Of a DNA stretch of 64,000 bases, positions 9,228-18,324 are shown one piece after another. The notes under the pieces were generated by a model. That model did not search any database. It saw only the letters and a list, made by a program, of their open reading frames with translations, and was not told the DNA's origin. The number at the start of each line of letters is the position of its first letter. The first letter of the stretch is position 1. The DNA is from Flavobacterium sp. ZT3R18 (lineage in GTDB: Bacteria; Bacteroidota; Bacteroidia; Flavobacteriales; Flavobacteriaceae). The position numbers and the translations under genes were made by a program. The DNA lies in the NCBI RefSeq assembly GCF_007097385.1, contig NZ_VJZS01000001.1, positions 385,441-449,440 of the forward strand, written 5' to 3'.

Positions 9228-10688
9228 ATGAAAAAAATAATATATGTTTTAGGGATATTAATTCTCACGGCTTCATGTAACGAGGATAGTCTTACTAATC
9301 TAAATACAGATGAAAAAAACCCATCTATAGTACCTGCTTACACGTTGTTTACTAATGCAGAGAAAACTACGGCTGACCAAGTTACGAGTACCAATGTAAA
9401 TAGGAATATTTTTAGATTGGTAAATCAACAATGGACAGAAACAACGTATTTGGACGAATCAAACTACGAATGGACAACAAGAAAAATCTCTGATAGTCAC
9501 TGGAGTGCCATTTATGCGGGCCCATTGGCGGATTTGAATCAAGCAAAAATATATCTGAATAACGATGTAATTTTGGCTAATGATCCAGACTTTGTCACTA
9601 AAACTGCTGTAAAGAAAAACCAGTTAATCTTGATTGATATTTTAACGGTTTACAATTTTCAAATATTAGTAGATACTTTTGGTGATGTACCTTATACTGA
9701 AGCTTTGCAAGGATCTGCAGATTATTTACCTGCATATACTCCTGCAAAAGAGATTTACTTAGATCTTATCAAACGTTTGAATACTGACATAGCTACTATT
9801 GATGTTGGCAATGCGGCATTTGGTACTGGGGATGTAATTTATGCTGATAATCTAAACCGTTGGATAAAGTTTGCCAACAGTATTAAGCTTAAACTAGGGG
9901 TAAATCTTAAATCTGCTGGAGACGCTACAGCTGATGCTATTATTACATCAGCTACTGCAAATATTATTGATTCGAATGCAGACAATGCCAAAGTAGCTTA
10001 CATGCATGATTTACCGAACACAAATCCACTTTATGTAGATATGGTTTTCTCTGGAAGACATGATTTCGTGCCAGCTAAGCCATTTGTTGACGCGTTAAAC
10101 ACATTAGCTGACCCGAGAAGAACTGCTTATTTTGCCCAAAACAAAACACCTTATGTTGGTGGTGTAGTAGGTGTTAAAAATACTTACTCTAGTTTTACTC
10201 ACGTAAGTGATAAAATTCAAGCTCAAGAATTTAGTGCAACTTTATTGGACTATGCTGAAGTTGAATTTTTATTGGCTGAGGCTGCAGCAAGAGGTGTAGC
10301 AGTAGCTGGTTCTGTTGACGCACACTACACTACTGCCATTACTGCTTCTATGGCAGACTGGGGCGTAGTACCAACAGACATAGCAACTTATTTAGCTAAA
10401 CCTGCTGTTGCTTATGCTACAGCTGTTGGAACTTGGCAACAAAAAATTGGTACTCAAGCATGGTATGCTATGTTTAACAGAGGTTTTGAGGGATGGACAT
10501 TTACAAGAAGATTAGATTTCCCTGTGCTTACTGCTCCTGCTACCGCAGCTCCAGCATCAAACGGAAAAGTTCCTGTAAGAATGACTTACCCAATTAGAGA
10601 ACAAACTCTAAACCCTACCAATTACAAAGCTGCTGCAACTGCAGTTGGAGGAGACTTCTTATACACACCGCTTTTTTGGGATAAATAA
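9228..10688 (+). CDS. SusD/RagB-family nutrient-binding outer membrane lipoprotein
   Basis: This is the surface lipoprotein that forms a lid on SusC and captures substrate. The ATG at 9228 is chosen because it gives a lipoprotein signal MKKIIYVLGILILTASC with lipobox LTAS-C; the frame is open upstream inside susC. The 486-residue body resembles the SusD-like_2 group: DEKNPS near the N-terminus, YTEALQG in the TPR region, the LLDYAEVEFLLAEAAARG segment and the C-terminal RMTYPIREQTLNPTNYKAA. It is co-transcribed with susC (11 bp gap) and followed 17 bp later by a small lipoprotein gene. Confidence 0.93.
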   Translation: MKKIIYVLGILILTASCNEDSLTNLNTDEKNPSIVPAYTLFTNAEKTTADQVTSTNVNRNIFRLVNQQWTETTYLDESNYEWTTRKISDSHWSAIYAGPLADLNQAKIYLNNDVILANDPDFVTKTAVKKNQLILIDILTVYNFQILVDTFGDVPYTEALQGSADYLPAYTPAKEIYLDLIKRLNTDIATIDVGNAAFGTGDVIYADNLNRWIKFANSIKLKLGVNLKSAGDATADAIITSATANIIDSNADNAKVAYMHDLPNTNPLYVDMVFSGRHDFVPAKPFVDALNTLADPRRTAYFAQNKTPYVGGVVGVKNTYSSFTHVSDKIQAQEFSATLLDYAEVEFLLAEAAARGVAVAGSVDAHYTTAITASMADWGVVPTDIATYLAKPAVAYATAVGTWQQKIGTQAWYAMFNRGFEGWTFTRRLDFPVLTAPATAAPASNGKVPVRMTYPIREQTLNPTNYKAAATAVGGDFLYTPLFWDK

Positions 10689-10705
10689 TCTTTAAAATAT
10701 AAAAC

Positions 10706-11161
10706 ATGAAAAAATATATAAAACAAATCGCTCTACTCTTCTTATTTGTTGCTTTTGCATCTTGTACTGAGAATTCTAGTGATGACATTAATATGCCAGC
10801 AGCAAGTGGAAGACCAGTACTTGGAGCAAGTACAAATCCTGCAAGAGTCTCAGGTGATGCGAAATTTAAACGTACAGACATAGGAAAACCTATTTTTATC
10901 TACACTTTTCTTAAAGAAGGTGTAACATTAAAATCACTTACAGTTTACAACAACACTGCGGCTAGTGGTCCTGTAGTAGTTGGTACTAAAGTATCTGATA
11001 CAACAATAGATGGAGCGACTGCATCGTTTAATTCTTCTACATTAAGTACTGACCCTGCATTTAGTGCTACTGGAAATAAAACAATTCGTTTGGCTTTTGT
11101 TGCTACTTTTTCAGATGGCTTAACACTTACAAATGGTGCTGTACTAACAGTAACTCCATAA
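10706..11161 (+). CDS. Small lipoprotein of the susCD operon, function unknown
   Basis: A 151-residue protein with lipoprotein signal MKKYIKQIALLFLFVAFASC (lipobox FAS-C). After the signal lies a serine/asparagine-rich spacer and then a beta-rich domain with regular alternation (FIYTFLKEGVTLKSLTVYNN, KTIRLAFVATFSDGLTL), suggesting an immunoglobulin-like sandwich. It follows susD by 17 bp and precedes a clear terminator, so it is the third gene of the operon. By position it could be a surface glycan- or peptide-binding lipoprotein (SusE/F-like in role), but no family was recognised, so that is inference. Confidence 0.75.
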   Translation: MKKYIKQIALLFLFVAFASCTENSSDDINMPAASGRPVLGASTNPARVSGDAKFKRTDIGKPIFIYTFLKEGVTLKSLTVYNNTAASGPVVVGTKVSDTTIDGATASFNSSTLSTDPAFSATGNKTIRLAFVATFSDGLTLTNGAVLTVTP

Positions 11162-11231
11162 TATCAATTTTTATTCAACTAATCTCTATTCTTAATAGTT
11201 GATTAGATAAAAGGAGTAATTTCTTTATTTT

Positions 11232-11262
11232 AAAACCACCAGCCGTGCTGGTGGTTTTTTTA
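11232..11262 (+). terminator. Rho-independent terminator of the susCD operon
   Basis: A 12-bp stem AAAACCACCAGC/GCTGGTGGTTTT with a 3-nt loop is followed by a T run. It lies 70 bp after the last gene of the operon. Confidence 0.9.
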
Positions 11263-11391
11263 TATAAAACTTTTAGTTTACTTTGGCTTGTGGGAAAGTA
11301 ATGTAAAATGTTTTTTATATTCTGAAAAAAAAGAAGATTATTATTCGTTGATTTTTGAAACAAAAAGTGTGGAATAGTTAAATTGAGAAAG

Positions 11392-11523
11392 ATGAATATT
11401 ACCTTAGAACAAGCCGAAAAAATAATGGTAGTAGCATAGCAGAAAGCAGTTGAATTAAATGCTAAAATAAATATTGCAACAGTAGATTGTGCTGAAGCAG
11501 GAATTGAAACTCTTTTAGTATAG
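11392..11523 (+). pseudogene. Fragment of a GlcG/HbpS-family (heme-binding-like) gene
   Basis: Translation from the ATG gives MNITLEQAEKIMVVA, a TAG stop, then QKAVELNAKINIATVD and a terminal stop after LETLLV-like residues. This matches the N-terminus of GlcG/HbpS (DUF336) proteins, which typically read ITLEQAEKIIxAAxxKAxELxxKMNIAVVD. The in-frame stop and the loss of everything after the VVD strand mark it as a dead remnant. No transposon is visible beside it. Confidence 0.7.
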
Positions 11524-11645
11524 GTTTACTTGTTTAAACTAGTTCGTACAGGATGATGTACTGATTCCTCAAATAAAAAGTATAAATTGTTTTAAGTTTT
11601 GGTATCTATTAAAATTAAAACTGTACGTTAAATTAAATCAATTTT

Positions 11646-12458
11646 ATGGAAAACATTATCCTTATTTTTACTTTTATTGTTTTTCTGATTTTTTTAGGTC
11701 TTTTTGTACGTGTTATTTTTATGTTTCTGGAATACTGCTTCGGCTTAGTATTTGACAGACCCTTCTTTGTTCATTTTTACCTTTTTCCGAAGAAAATTAC
11801 CCCCGCTGCATCACACTTCTTAAACACTCAATTTCCTTTTTATATAGGTTTGTCTGATAGGAAGAAAATTTATTTTGAGCATAGAATTGCTAGTTTTATA
11901 GAGAAATACGAATTTGTAGGTCGTAAAAACTTTGTAATTACCGAAGAAGTAAAAATATATGTTGCGGCCACATATATCATGTTGTCTTTTGGGATGCGTG
12001 AGTATCTTTGCGATGTTTTAGATAAAATAATAATTTATCCATCCGTCTATTTTTCAATGATTACCAAACAATATCATAAGGGAGAATTTAATCCCAAGGC
12101 GAAAGCGGTTGTTTTTTCTTGGGAAGATTTTCAAAAAGGATACGATATTACAAATGATAATCTGAATCTCGGAATTCATGAATTTGCGCATGCATTGCAT
12201 TATCATGGTTTGCAAAGTAATGATAATGGTGCGATGCTTTTTTCTAGAATGTATAGTATTATTAGTGAAGAAGTCAGTGATTCAACTGTTAGGAAGCAAC
12301 TAATTCAATCCAACTATTTTAGAATTTATGCTTTTACCAATCAGTTTGAGTTTCTTGCTGTGATACTCGAACACTATTTTGAAACCCCTTTGGAATTTAA
12401 AAAACAGTTTCCCCATCTTTATAAGAACGTCTGTTTGATGTTGAATATGAAGCCTTAA
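11646..12458 (+). CDS. MtfA-like zinc-dependent peptidase (M90-type)
   Basis: A 270-residue membrane-anchored metallopeptidase. Residues about 3-35 are a hydrophobic anchor. The zinc motif HEFAH is at 178-182 in the context GIHEFAHALHYHG. A C-terminal glutamate-rich segment (EFLAVILEHYFETPLEF) resembles the region supplying the third zinc ligand in MtfA proteins. MtfA (E. coli) is a cytosolic peptidase linked to Mlc; whether this membrane-bound relative has a regulatory role is unknown. It stands alone between a gene remnant and a CBS-domain gene on the same strand, 100 bp away. Confidence 0.85.
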   Translation: MENIILIFTFIVFLIFLGLFVRVIFMFLEYCFGLVFDRPFFVHFYLFPKKITPAASHFLNTQFPFYIGLSDRKKIYFEHRIASFIEKYEFVGRKNFVITEEVKIYVAATYIMLSFGMREYLCDVLDKIIIYPSVYFSMITKQYHKGEFNPKAKAVVFSWEDFQKGYDITNDNLNLGIHEFAHALHYHGLQSNDNGAMLFSRMYSIISEEVSDSTVRKQLIQSNYFRIYAFTNQFEFLAVILEHYFETPLEFKKQFPHLYKNVCLMLNMKP

Positions 12459-12558
12459 TTTATTGGCTAAATTATACTTTATGGCTTAAGGTGATAAACA
12501 TCATATTTTGGATTGATTTTCTTTTTTAAATTTGGGTATAATTTGAAGAAGAAGAGCT

Positions 12559-12981
12559 ATGAAACATCGAGTGCCAGTGTCGGCTATTATGACAAAGGAT
12601 ATTATCAAATTGACTATTTTAGATGATTTGACAAAAGCGGAGTCTCTTTTTAAACACCATAAAATTAGACATATTCCGGTAGTAAGCGGAACTGCCATAA
12701 TAGGAATGTTGAGTTATACCGATTTGTTACGCATCTCTTTTGCAGATGCTATCGATGATGACGAAGAGGTTGTAGATACGACGGTTTATAATATGTTTAC
12801 GGTAGAGCAGGTGATGGCCAAAAAATTAATTACCATTTCTCCAGAAACTACCATTAAAGAAGCTGCAGAGATTTTGGCAGGCAACGAATTTCATGCTTTG
12901 CCAGTTTGTGAAGGAAGTTTATTGGTTGGAATTGTAACCACGACCGATCTTATTAAGTATTTGATTGATCAGTATAAATAA
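12559..12981 (+). CDS. CBS-domain pair protein
   Basis: A 140-residue protein made of two CBS motifs, at about 7-60 and 78-137. Typical elements are IMTKDIIKLTILDDLTKAESLFKHHK-type helices, HIPVVSGTAIIGMLSYTDLLR and the second-copy HALPVCEGSLLVGIVTTTDLI. CBS pairs bind adenosine nucleotides and act as energy-sensing modules; stand-alone versions have no known target. An acidic loop (DAIDDDEEVVD) separates the repeats. It is followed by a terminator shared with the convergent rpe gene. Confidence 0.9.
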   Translation: MKHRVPVSAIMTKDIIKLTILDDLTKAESLFKHHKIRHIPVVSGTAIIGMLSYTDLLRISFADAIDDDEEVVDTTVYNMFTVEQVMAKKLITISPETTIKEAAEILAGNEFHALPVCEGSLLVGIVTTTDLIKYLIDQYK

Positions 12982-12995
12982 AGGGTTGTTATGAA

Positions 12996-13031
12996 AAAAG
13001 TCCCAATGCTACTATGAGTATTGGGACTTTT
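12996..13031. terminator. Bidirectional terminator between the CBS gene and rpe
   Basis: The stem AAAAGTCCCAAT/ATTGGGACTTTT with a 12-nt loop has an A run on one side and a T run on the other, so it can serve both convergent genes. Confidence 0.85.
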
Positions 13032-13037
13032 GTATTT

Positions 13038-13700
13038 TTATATCGCTGTCATTTTTTTTAAATCGGCGGTGGCTTGAGTTGGGTTTTCGGCTTTAAAAAT
13101 ATAGCTTCCAGCAACTAAAACATCTGCACCTGCTTCAACTAACTGAACGGCATTTTTGTTGGTTACACCTCCATCTATTTCTATTAAAGTGTTCAGTCCT
13201 TGGTCGGTAATCATTTTTTTAAGTTTTCGAACTTTGTTGTATGTGATTTCTTCGAATTTTTGACCTCCAAAACCTGGGTTTATAGACATTATCAAAACCA
13301 TATAACATTCTGAAAGTATGTCTTCAAGAACGGAAACAGGAGTGGTCAAATTTAAAACAACACCCGCTTTGCAACCTGCATTTTTTATTTGTGTTAACGT
13401 ACGGTGCAAATGAACAGTAGATTCGTAATGTACAGTGATGATGTCTGCTCCAATTTTCGCGAATTCTTCAATGTATCTTTCTGGTTTTTCAATCATCAAG
13501 TGAACATCCAATGGTTTGGTAGCGTGTTTCTTGATCGCTTCGATAACAGGCATTCCGTATGATATGTTTGGTACAAAATGACCGTCCATTACATCTATAT
13601 GAAACCAATCGGCCTCACTGTTGTTGATCATTTCTATGTCACGTTGCAGATTTGCAAAATCGGCAGCCAGTACAGAAGGGGCAATTAATGTGTTTTTCAT
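13038..13700 (-). CDS. rpe: Ribulose-phosphate 3-epimerase
   Basis: Rpe interconverts ribulose-5-phosphate and xylulose-5-phosphate in the pentose phosphate pathway. The 220-residue TIM barrel shows the family motifs in order: IAPSVLAADFANL, HIDVMDGHFVPNISYG (metal and catalytic Asp), DVHLMIEKPE, MSINPGFGGQKF and IDGGVTNKNA, with the phosphate-binding ADVLVAGSYIF at the end. The length is normal. It is transcribed alone, with a good promoter at 13760-13791 and a shared terminator downstream. Confidence 0.97.
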   Translation of the reverse strand: MKNTLIAPSVLAADFANLQRDIEMINNSEADWFHIDVMDGHFVPNISYGMPVIEAIKKHATKPLDVHLMIEKPERYIEEFAKIGADIITVHYESTVHLHRTLTQIKNAGCKAGVVLNLTTPVSVLEDILSECYMVLIMSINPGFGGQKFEEITYNKVRKLKKMITDQGLNTLIEIDGGVTNKNAVQLVEAGADVLVAGSYIFKAENPTQATADLKKMTAI

Positions 13701-13759
13701 TGTGAAGTTGTTTTGTTGAGACGCACTACTGTACGTCTTTACTAGTTTGTAGTTTTTTG

Positions 13760-13791
13760 CAAAATTAGTTTTTTTAACCGCAAAGGCGCAA
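13760..13791 (-). promoter_or_regulatory. Flavobacterial promoter of rpe
   Basis: On the minus strand TTG (13789-13791) is followed after 21 nt by TAATTTTG (13760-13767), matching the Bacteroidota TTG-N19-23-TAnnTTTG pattern. The predicted start site is about 50 nt before the rpe ATG. Confidence 0.7.
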
Positions 13792-14055
13792 AGATTTTCG
13801 CAAAGATCGCAAAGATTAACGATTTTTTTTGATTTCTGATTGGAACATAAAGAAAATACATTGAATCCTATGATTGTCTAAAAAAATAAAACTCCGGTAA
13901 TCAGCCGGAGTTTCAATCATCAATCAAAAAACGAACAGTTAATCAGACTGTTGTTCATTTTGAATTAAAAGATTTAAAAAGTAAAGTATTTAAAAATTTT
14001 AATTTGGGGATATTTTGTCATCCTGAGCCGATTCTGATAGCTATGGGAAGAAGGA
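13792..14055. other. Intergenic spacer between rpe and rpoD
   Basis: No gene. It contains GCAAAG repeats near 13781-13815, the rpoD terminator, and at about 14020-14055 a degenerate copy of the GATAGCTAT-centred palindrome found intact at 15576. Confidence 0.6.
13884..13913 (-). terminator. Rho-independent terminator of rpoD
   Basis: The stem AAACTCCGG/CCGGAGTTT (13889-13897 with 13905-13913) has a 7-nt loop; on the minus strand a T-rich tract follows. It lies about 140 bp past the rpoD stop. Confidence 0.8.
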
Positions 14056-14919
14056 TTAACCTAAATACGTTTTTAATATTTTACTTCTAGAAGTATGTTT
14101 CAATCTACGGATTGCTTTTTCTTTGATTTGACGTACACGCTCACGAGTTAGGTCAAAAGTTTCGCCTATTTCTTCCAGTGTCATTGGGTGTTGATCGCCA
14201 AGACCAAAGTACAAACGAACCACATCAGCCTCTCTTGGAGTTAATGTTTCTAATGAACGTTCGATTTCGGTACGCAATGATTCGTGGATTAATTCTCTGT
14301 CTGGGTTTGGAGATTCTCCTGAACGCAATACATCGTAAAGGTTAGAATCTTCTCCTTCTACAAGAGGGGCATCCATAGATAAGTGACGACCAGAGTTTTT
14401 CATGGACTCTTTTACATCATTTACAGTCATATCCAGTTCTTTTGCAATTTCCTCAGCAGATGGTGGACGTTCATTAGATTGCTCTAATAATGCGTACATT
14501 TTGTTGATTTTATTGATAGAACCAATTTTATTTAAAGGCAAACGAACGATACGAGATTGTTCTGCCAAAGCTTGAAGTATCGATTGACGAATCCACCATA
14601 CGGCGTATGAAATAAATTTGAAACCACGTGTTTCATCAAAACGTTGTGCTGCTTTTATCAATCCAAGGTTTCCTTCGTTGATCAAATCGGGAAGGGTAAG
14701 TCCTTGATTTTGGTATTGTTTGGCTACCGAAACTACGAAACGTAAATTGGCTTTTGTTAATTTCTCTAAGGCTCTTTGGTCCCCAGCTTTAATCTTTTGA
14801 GCTAATTCTACCTCTTCGTCAGCGGTAATAAGGTCAACTTTTCCAATTTCTTGTAAATATTTGTCTAATGAAGCAGTTTCACGATTGGTAACCTGCTTGG
14901 TAATTTTAAGTTGTCTCAT
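14056..14919 (-). CDS. rpoD: Primary sigma factor, RpoD/SigA type
   Basis: This is the housekeeping sigma-70 factor, which directs RNA polymerase to TTG/TAnnTTTG promoters in this phylum. At 287 residues it is much shorter than E. coli RpoD because the large N-terminal region is absent, the normal Bacteroidota form. Region 1.2 ([13 protein letters not shown]), region 2 ([35 protein letters not shown] and the melting segment [15 protein letters not shown]), region 3 and region 4 ([26 protein letters not shown]) are all present. It is monocistronic. Confidence 0.97.
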   Translation of the reverse strand: MRQLKITKQVTNRETASLDKYLQEIGKVDLITADEEVELAQKIKAGDQRALEKLTKANLRFVVSVAKQYQNQGLTLPDLINEGNLGLIKAAQRFDETRGFKFISYAVWWIRQSILQALAEQSRIVRLPLNKIGSINKINKMYALLEQSNERPPSAEEIAKELDMTVNDVKESMKNSGRHLSMDAPLVEGEDSNLYDVLRSGESPNPDRELIHESLRTEIERSLETLTPREADVVRLYFGLGDQHPMTLEEIGETFDLTRERVRQIKEKAIRRLKHTSRSKILKTYLG

Positions 14920-15132
14920 GTTTTTGTCTCCTCAATTTTTTAAGTGTACAAATGGTTATACGTAAGGAGTTTCAAGAAAGTTACAAAAAAGGTGTTGTTA
15001 TTTTAAATATAACCCAAAAAAACGGGTCTCAAAAGAATGAAACAGGTTGTGCTAGCGAATATAATTGTTTGTTGGAAAGCTTATTGTAAACAAGAAATAG
15101 CATTAGATGGTATTGGCTATTTTTTGGGCTAT

Positions 15133-15342
15133 TTATTTCATTTCTTCTAAATTGATAATTCTATCAAATATTTGTTTTAAGAATACAATCATAAAGAATA
15201 CACCTGTTACTAAGATTATATGATCGTTACTTAGTGTTAAAGGTTCGTCTATAATGTCATATAAGCTCGGAATAATGATGCATAATGACGCTATAAGTCC
15301 AATCCAAGGATTGATTTTGTTTAAAATAGTTTTGAATTGCAT
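15133..15342 (-). CDS. Small two-helix membrane protein, unknown function
   Basis: A 69-residue protein from the ATG at 15342; the frame stays open ten codons further upstream to a TTG. Two hydrophobic segments are visible, about residues 12-30 (PWIGLIASLCIIIPSLYDII) and 40-56 (IILVTGVFFMIVFL), with a charged C-terminus (DRIINLEEMK). It fits a small two-pass inner-membrane protein. No family was recognised, and no neighbour gives a clue. Codon use looks normal for the region. It may be species- or genus-restricted. Confidence 0.5.
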   Translation of the reverse strand: MQFKTILNKINPWIGLIASLCIIIPSLYDIIDEPLTLSNDHIILVTGVFFMIVFLKQIFDRIINLEEMK

Positions 15343-15372
15343 ATAGGTGTGGTTGTTAAGTTCTAGTCTCAA

Positions 15373-15740
15373 GGCATTCTGTATTTGCGAGTTTTTTTTT
15401 AAGTATGTAAAATTACTCTAGATGCTACTATTTTATGGTTTGATTGTTATGAGAGCTACTTTCGTTGTTATGAAGTCGCAATGATATGGAATGGGTTTTA
15501 TTTTTTTGCGATTGGTGATTTAGTGGGGAGATTGTTTGGTTCTTCGCAAAGACGCACGCAATGACACTGGCAAAATCATTGCGAGGTTCCGATAGCTATC
15601 GGAAGAAGCAACCGCACTAACACGAGTTACTAGAGAAGATTATAGAAACGGATATGCTAAGTGAGATTGCTTCTTCCGATAGCTATCGGAACCTCGCAAT
15701 GACCCGTACTCGCAATGACATACGCACACAAAAACCAATT
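15373..15740. other. Intergenic region with a large inverted repeat
   Basis: There is no gene in this 368-bp stretch. It holds the 36-bp inverted repeat listed separately, plus several copies of the words CGCAATGAC and GCAATGACA. The rest is AT-rich filler. Confidence 0.6.
15576..15702. repeat. Perfect 36-bp inverted repeat around a GATAGCTATC palindrome
   Basis: The arms 15576-15611 and 15667-15702 are exact reverse complements (36 of 36) separated by 55 nt. Each arm itself contains the palindrome CCGATAGCTATCGG. The structure could fold into a long cruciform or RNA hairpin. A degenerate relative is at 14020-14055. Confidence 0.9.
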
Positions 15741-16487
15741 TTACGACAAAATATTCATTTTCTTGATGAAATCTTTATAGGTATCGCTTAGGTTTATTTT
15801 GTGATTTCCTTTGAGGATGATGAGGTTATCGGCAAGGATGATTTCTTCTATTTTATCGGTGTTAACGATGTAGTTTCTGTGGGTTCGGGTGAATTTGTCT
15901 TTGTCGAGGAGGGCGCTGATTTTGGTTAGCGAAATCAAGATCACAAATTTTTCTTTCTCGGTGATGATGTTGCAATAACGGTCTTCGACTTCGATGTAGA
16001 GAATGTCTTGAAGGGCTACTTTTTTGAGGGCGTTTTTCTTTTTGATGAACATATAATCATTGCTGATTACGGTGTCTTGGTCTTCACTCAAAAAAACGTT
16101 GGTTTGCTCGTAGAATTTTTCGACTGCCATTTCTAGGGCGTAGAGAATTTCTAGCTCGTTGAAGGGTTTCATCAGGAAGCTAAACGGCTTGGTGAGTTTG
16201 GCTCTCTCAAAAATCTGACGGTCTTGTGAGCTGGTCAAAAACACAAAAGGCTTGGAGGCGTTGGGCACAATGTTGATGGTCTCGGCAAAGGTAATTCCTT
16301 CTGGTTTCCCGTCTAGGAAGACATCGATTACGATGATGTCAACCGTGTTTTGGTAGAATAATGTGAGGGCATCAGTGTAGTTTGTGGCTACGCCAACAAT
16401 ATTGTATTTGTTGGCTAGCAGCACTTTGCTCAGTGCGTCACTTTGCTCTGGGGTGTCTTCTATAATAAGTACGTTTATTTTGTCCAT
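15741..16487 (-). CDS. LytTR-type response regulator
   Basis: A 248-residue two-component regulator. The receiver domain (about 1-120) has the acidic pair E10-D11, the phosphorylation site D55 in IIVIDVFLDG, T85 in FLTSSQ and K107 in FLMKPF. The LytTR DNA-binding domain spans about 145-245 with ILYIEVEDRYCNI and FTRTHRNYIVN motifs. LytTR proteins bind DNA as direct-repeat dimers. The ATG is separated from the stop of the upstream histidine kinase gene by 1 bp, so the two are translationally coupled partners. Confidence 0.95.
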   Translation of the reverse strand: MDKINVLIIEDTPEQSDALSKVLLANKYNIVGVATNYTDALTLFYQNTVDIIVIDVFLDGKPEGITFAETINIVPNASKPFVFLTSSQDRQIFERAKLTKPFSFLMKPFNELEILYALEMAVEKFYEQTNVFLSEDQDTVISNDYMFIKKKNALKKVALQDILYIEVEDRYCNIITEKEKFVILISLTKISALLDKDKFTRTHRNYIVNTDKIEEIILADNLIILKGNHKINLSDTYKDFIKKMNILS

Positions 16488-16488
16488 T

Positions 16489-18219
16489 TTATTGAGTTTT
16501 TGGGAACGTCAATATCATTTTGGTTCCTTGGTTGAGTTGGCTTTCTATGGCTAGGGTGCCGTTGTTTTTCTGGATCATTTGTTTGCACAATTGCATGCCT
16601 AGCCCTGTTCCTATAATCTCGGAGTTGCTTTTTTTGGCTAATAATTCGTTGTCTTGCAGCAACTCGTTTATGGTTTCTTGGCTCATTCCTAGCCCGCTGT
16701 CCTGTAGCCCGAGTTGGCAAAAAGCAGTGTTTGTCTCTACGGTATAGATGCTGATTGTACCGTTCTCGTGAGAAAATTTGATAGCATTATCAAGCAGGTT
16801 ACGCAATATGATTTTTAGCGAATCGAGATCTACCCAGACAAAACTATTTTTAGAAACGGCATTCTCAAAAGTAATGCCTTTATCGAGCAGTAGCGGTTTG
16901 TAGTTGTATTCTATTTGTTGTACGATGGAATACAAATGCACCGAATCTTTGCTGAAATACAATTGTTTGGTTTGCAACATAGCCCAGTGAAGCAAGTTGT
17001 CTAGCAAACTATAGGCGCCGTTTGCAATGACGCTATTTTGGAGTAGGAGCTGGTCGAGCTCGCTGTAGTTTTGGGTTTCTAGGGATTTGGTTAATTTGGC
17101 ATTGCTGGTTTTTAGGGCATTGACGGAGGAACGCAAATCGTGACTTACTATAGAAAACAATTGATCCTTAGTAGCGTTGAGCTCGTCTAGTTTTTCTTTT
17201 TGAGTAAGTATGATTTTGGCATTTTTTACTTTTTGGGCATAGAGATAAACGCCTCCTATTAATAGCAACAGCAAGCCCAGTGCCGAGTAAAACAGCGTAT
17301 TACGTTGGGTGTCTTTTAGTTTGTTCTCTACCTTAAGAACTGAGATTTGTTTTTGTTTTTGCGCTACCGCATATTTTTTCTCGTAGTCTGCGAGTGCCCA
17401 GACATTGTTTTGGTTGTTGAGAGAATCTTTCCATTGCTCGGACTCTTTTCTATAGGCTAAGGCTTCTTTGTAGTTACCTCTGTTTTCTTCGACAGCAGAC
17501 ATGTTTTTAGCAGCCTCTTTTTTTTTGTCAAAATCTTTGACTTTTTTAGATAAAGCATAAGTTTTTTTAAAATAGGGAATTGCTTGTTGATCTTTGTATT
17601 GCATATAGTATAAATTAGCAATATCCAAATACAAATATATTAGCGATGCAGTGTCTTTTTCTTTTTCTTGCAACACTTTGCTTTTAAAAAGATATTCTTC
17701 TGCTTTTTTAAATTGATTGAGATGCAAATAACAGATGCCTATGTTGGTGTAAATAACACTTATTTTATAAGTTTGTTTGTTTGAAATGGGTAGTTTTTCT
17801 ACTTCCTTGAAATATTTTATTGCTTTTTCGTATTCTTTTAATTCTAATGAAATTTGGCCTAAATTTTTATTAACTAAAGGATAGAGCTCGAATTTATTGG
17901 ACACTATAAGCATTTCTGTTTGAGCTTCTTTAAAAAGTTTTTTCTCTCTTAAACTATAACCTCTAAAAAAATGACAATAATCTTTTAATTCTTTGTTTTT
18001 ACTAGAAATTAGTTGCTTCATTGAATACACTAAAGTGGAGTCCCAATTGTTTTTAATAAAGAAAATTTGAGCTTTATTAAAGTTAGTTTCACTTTTAAAT
18101 TTTATAGTTTTTTTTTGTAAAATTTGGTTTAAAGTTAAAATAGTTGGCTGTATTTGGCAAAAAATATGAAATGAATAAAAAAACAAAATTGAAATATAAA
18201 ATAATTTTATTTTTAACAT
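16489..18219 (-). CDS. TPR-containing sensor histidine kinase
   Basis: A 576-residue membrane sensor kinase paired with the LytTR regulator directly downstream. After an N-terminal signal/anchor (KLFYISILFFYSFHIFCQI) come TPR-like helical repeats to about residue 300, including YEKAIKYFKEVEKLP and FKKAEEYLFKSKVLQ. A transmembrane helix (TLFYSALGLLLLLIGGVYLY) follows. The HisKA motif is FSIVSHDLRSSVNALKT, and the ATPase domain has an N box (LRNLLDNAIKFS), G1 (DSGLGM) and G2 (GTGLGMQLC). The TPR part should lie in the periplasm, as in other Bacteroidota kinases. The input signal is unknown. Confidence 0.93.
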   Translation of the reverse strand: MLKIKLFYISILFFYSFHIFCQIQPTILTLNQILQKKTIKFKSETNFNKAQIFFIKNNWDSTLVYSMKQLISSKNKELKDYCHFFRGYSLREKKLFKEAQTEMLIVSNKFELYPLVNKNLGQISLELKEYEKAIKYFKEVEKLPISNKQTYKISVIYTNIGICYLHLNQFKKAEEYLFKSKVLQEKEKDTASLIYLYLDIANLYYMQYKDQQAIPYFKKTYALSKKVKDFDKKKEAAKNMSAVEENRGNYKEALAYRKESEQWKDSLNNQNNVWALADYEKKYAVAQKQKQISVLKVENKLKDTQRNTLFYSALGLLLLLIGGVYLYAQKVKNAKIILTQKEKLDELNATKDQLFSIVSHDLRSSVNALKTSNAKLTKSLETQNYSELDQLLLQNSVIANGAYSLLDNLLHWAMLQTKQLYFSKDSVHLYSIVQQIEYNYKPLLLDKGITFENAVSKNSFVWVDLDSLKIILRNLLDNAIKFSHENGTISIYTVETNTAFCQLGLQDSGLGMSQETINELLQDNELLAKKSNSEIIGTGLGMQLCKQMIQKNNGTLAIESQLNQGTKMILTFPKTQ

Positions 18220-18324
18220 TTTACGAATTCTTTAGGTTTTAGTATATTTTTATAACAACATCGTTTAATTTTTCAAACTTGAAGCTTGATTAACTAAACG
18301 ATGTGAGTTTGTATTTTAAATAAG

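Noticed and set aside
15576..15702. CRISPR array
   Set aside because: There are only two arms, inverted rather than direct, with no regular spacers or cas genes in the window.
18258..18304. ACATCGTTTA/TAAACGATGT hairpin as a terminator for the 131-residue gene
   Set aside because: The loop is long and no T run follows on the minus strand, so termination is doubtful.
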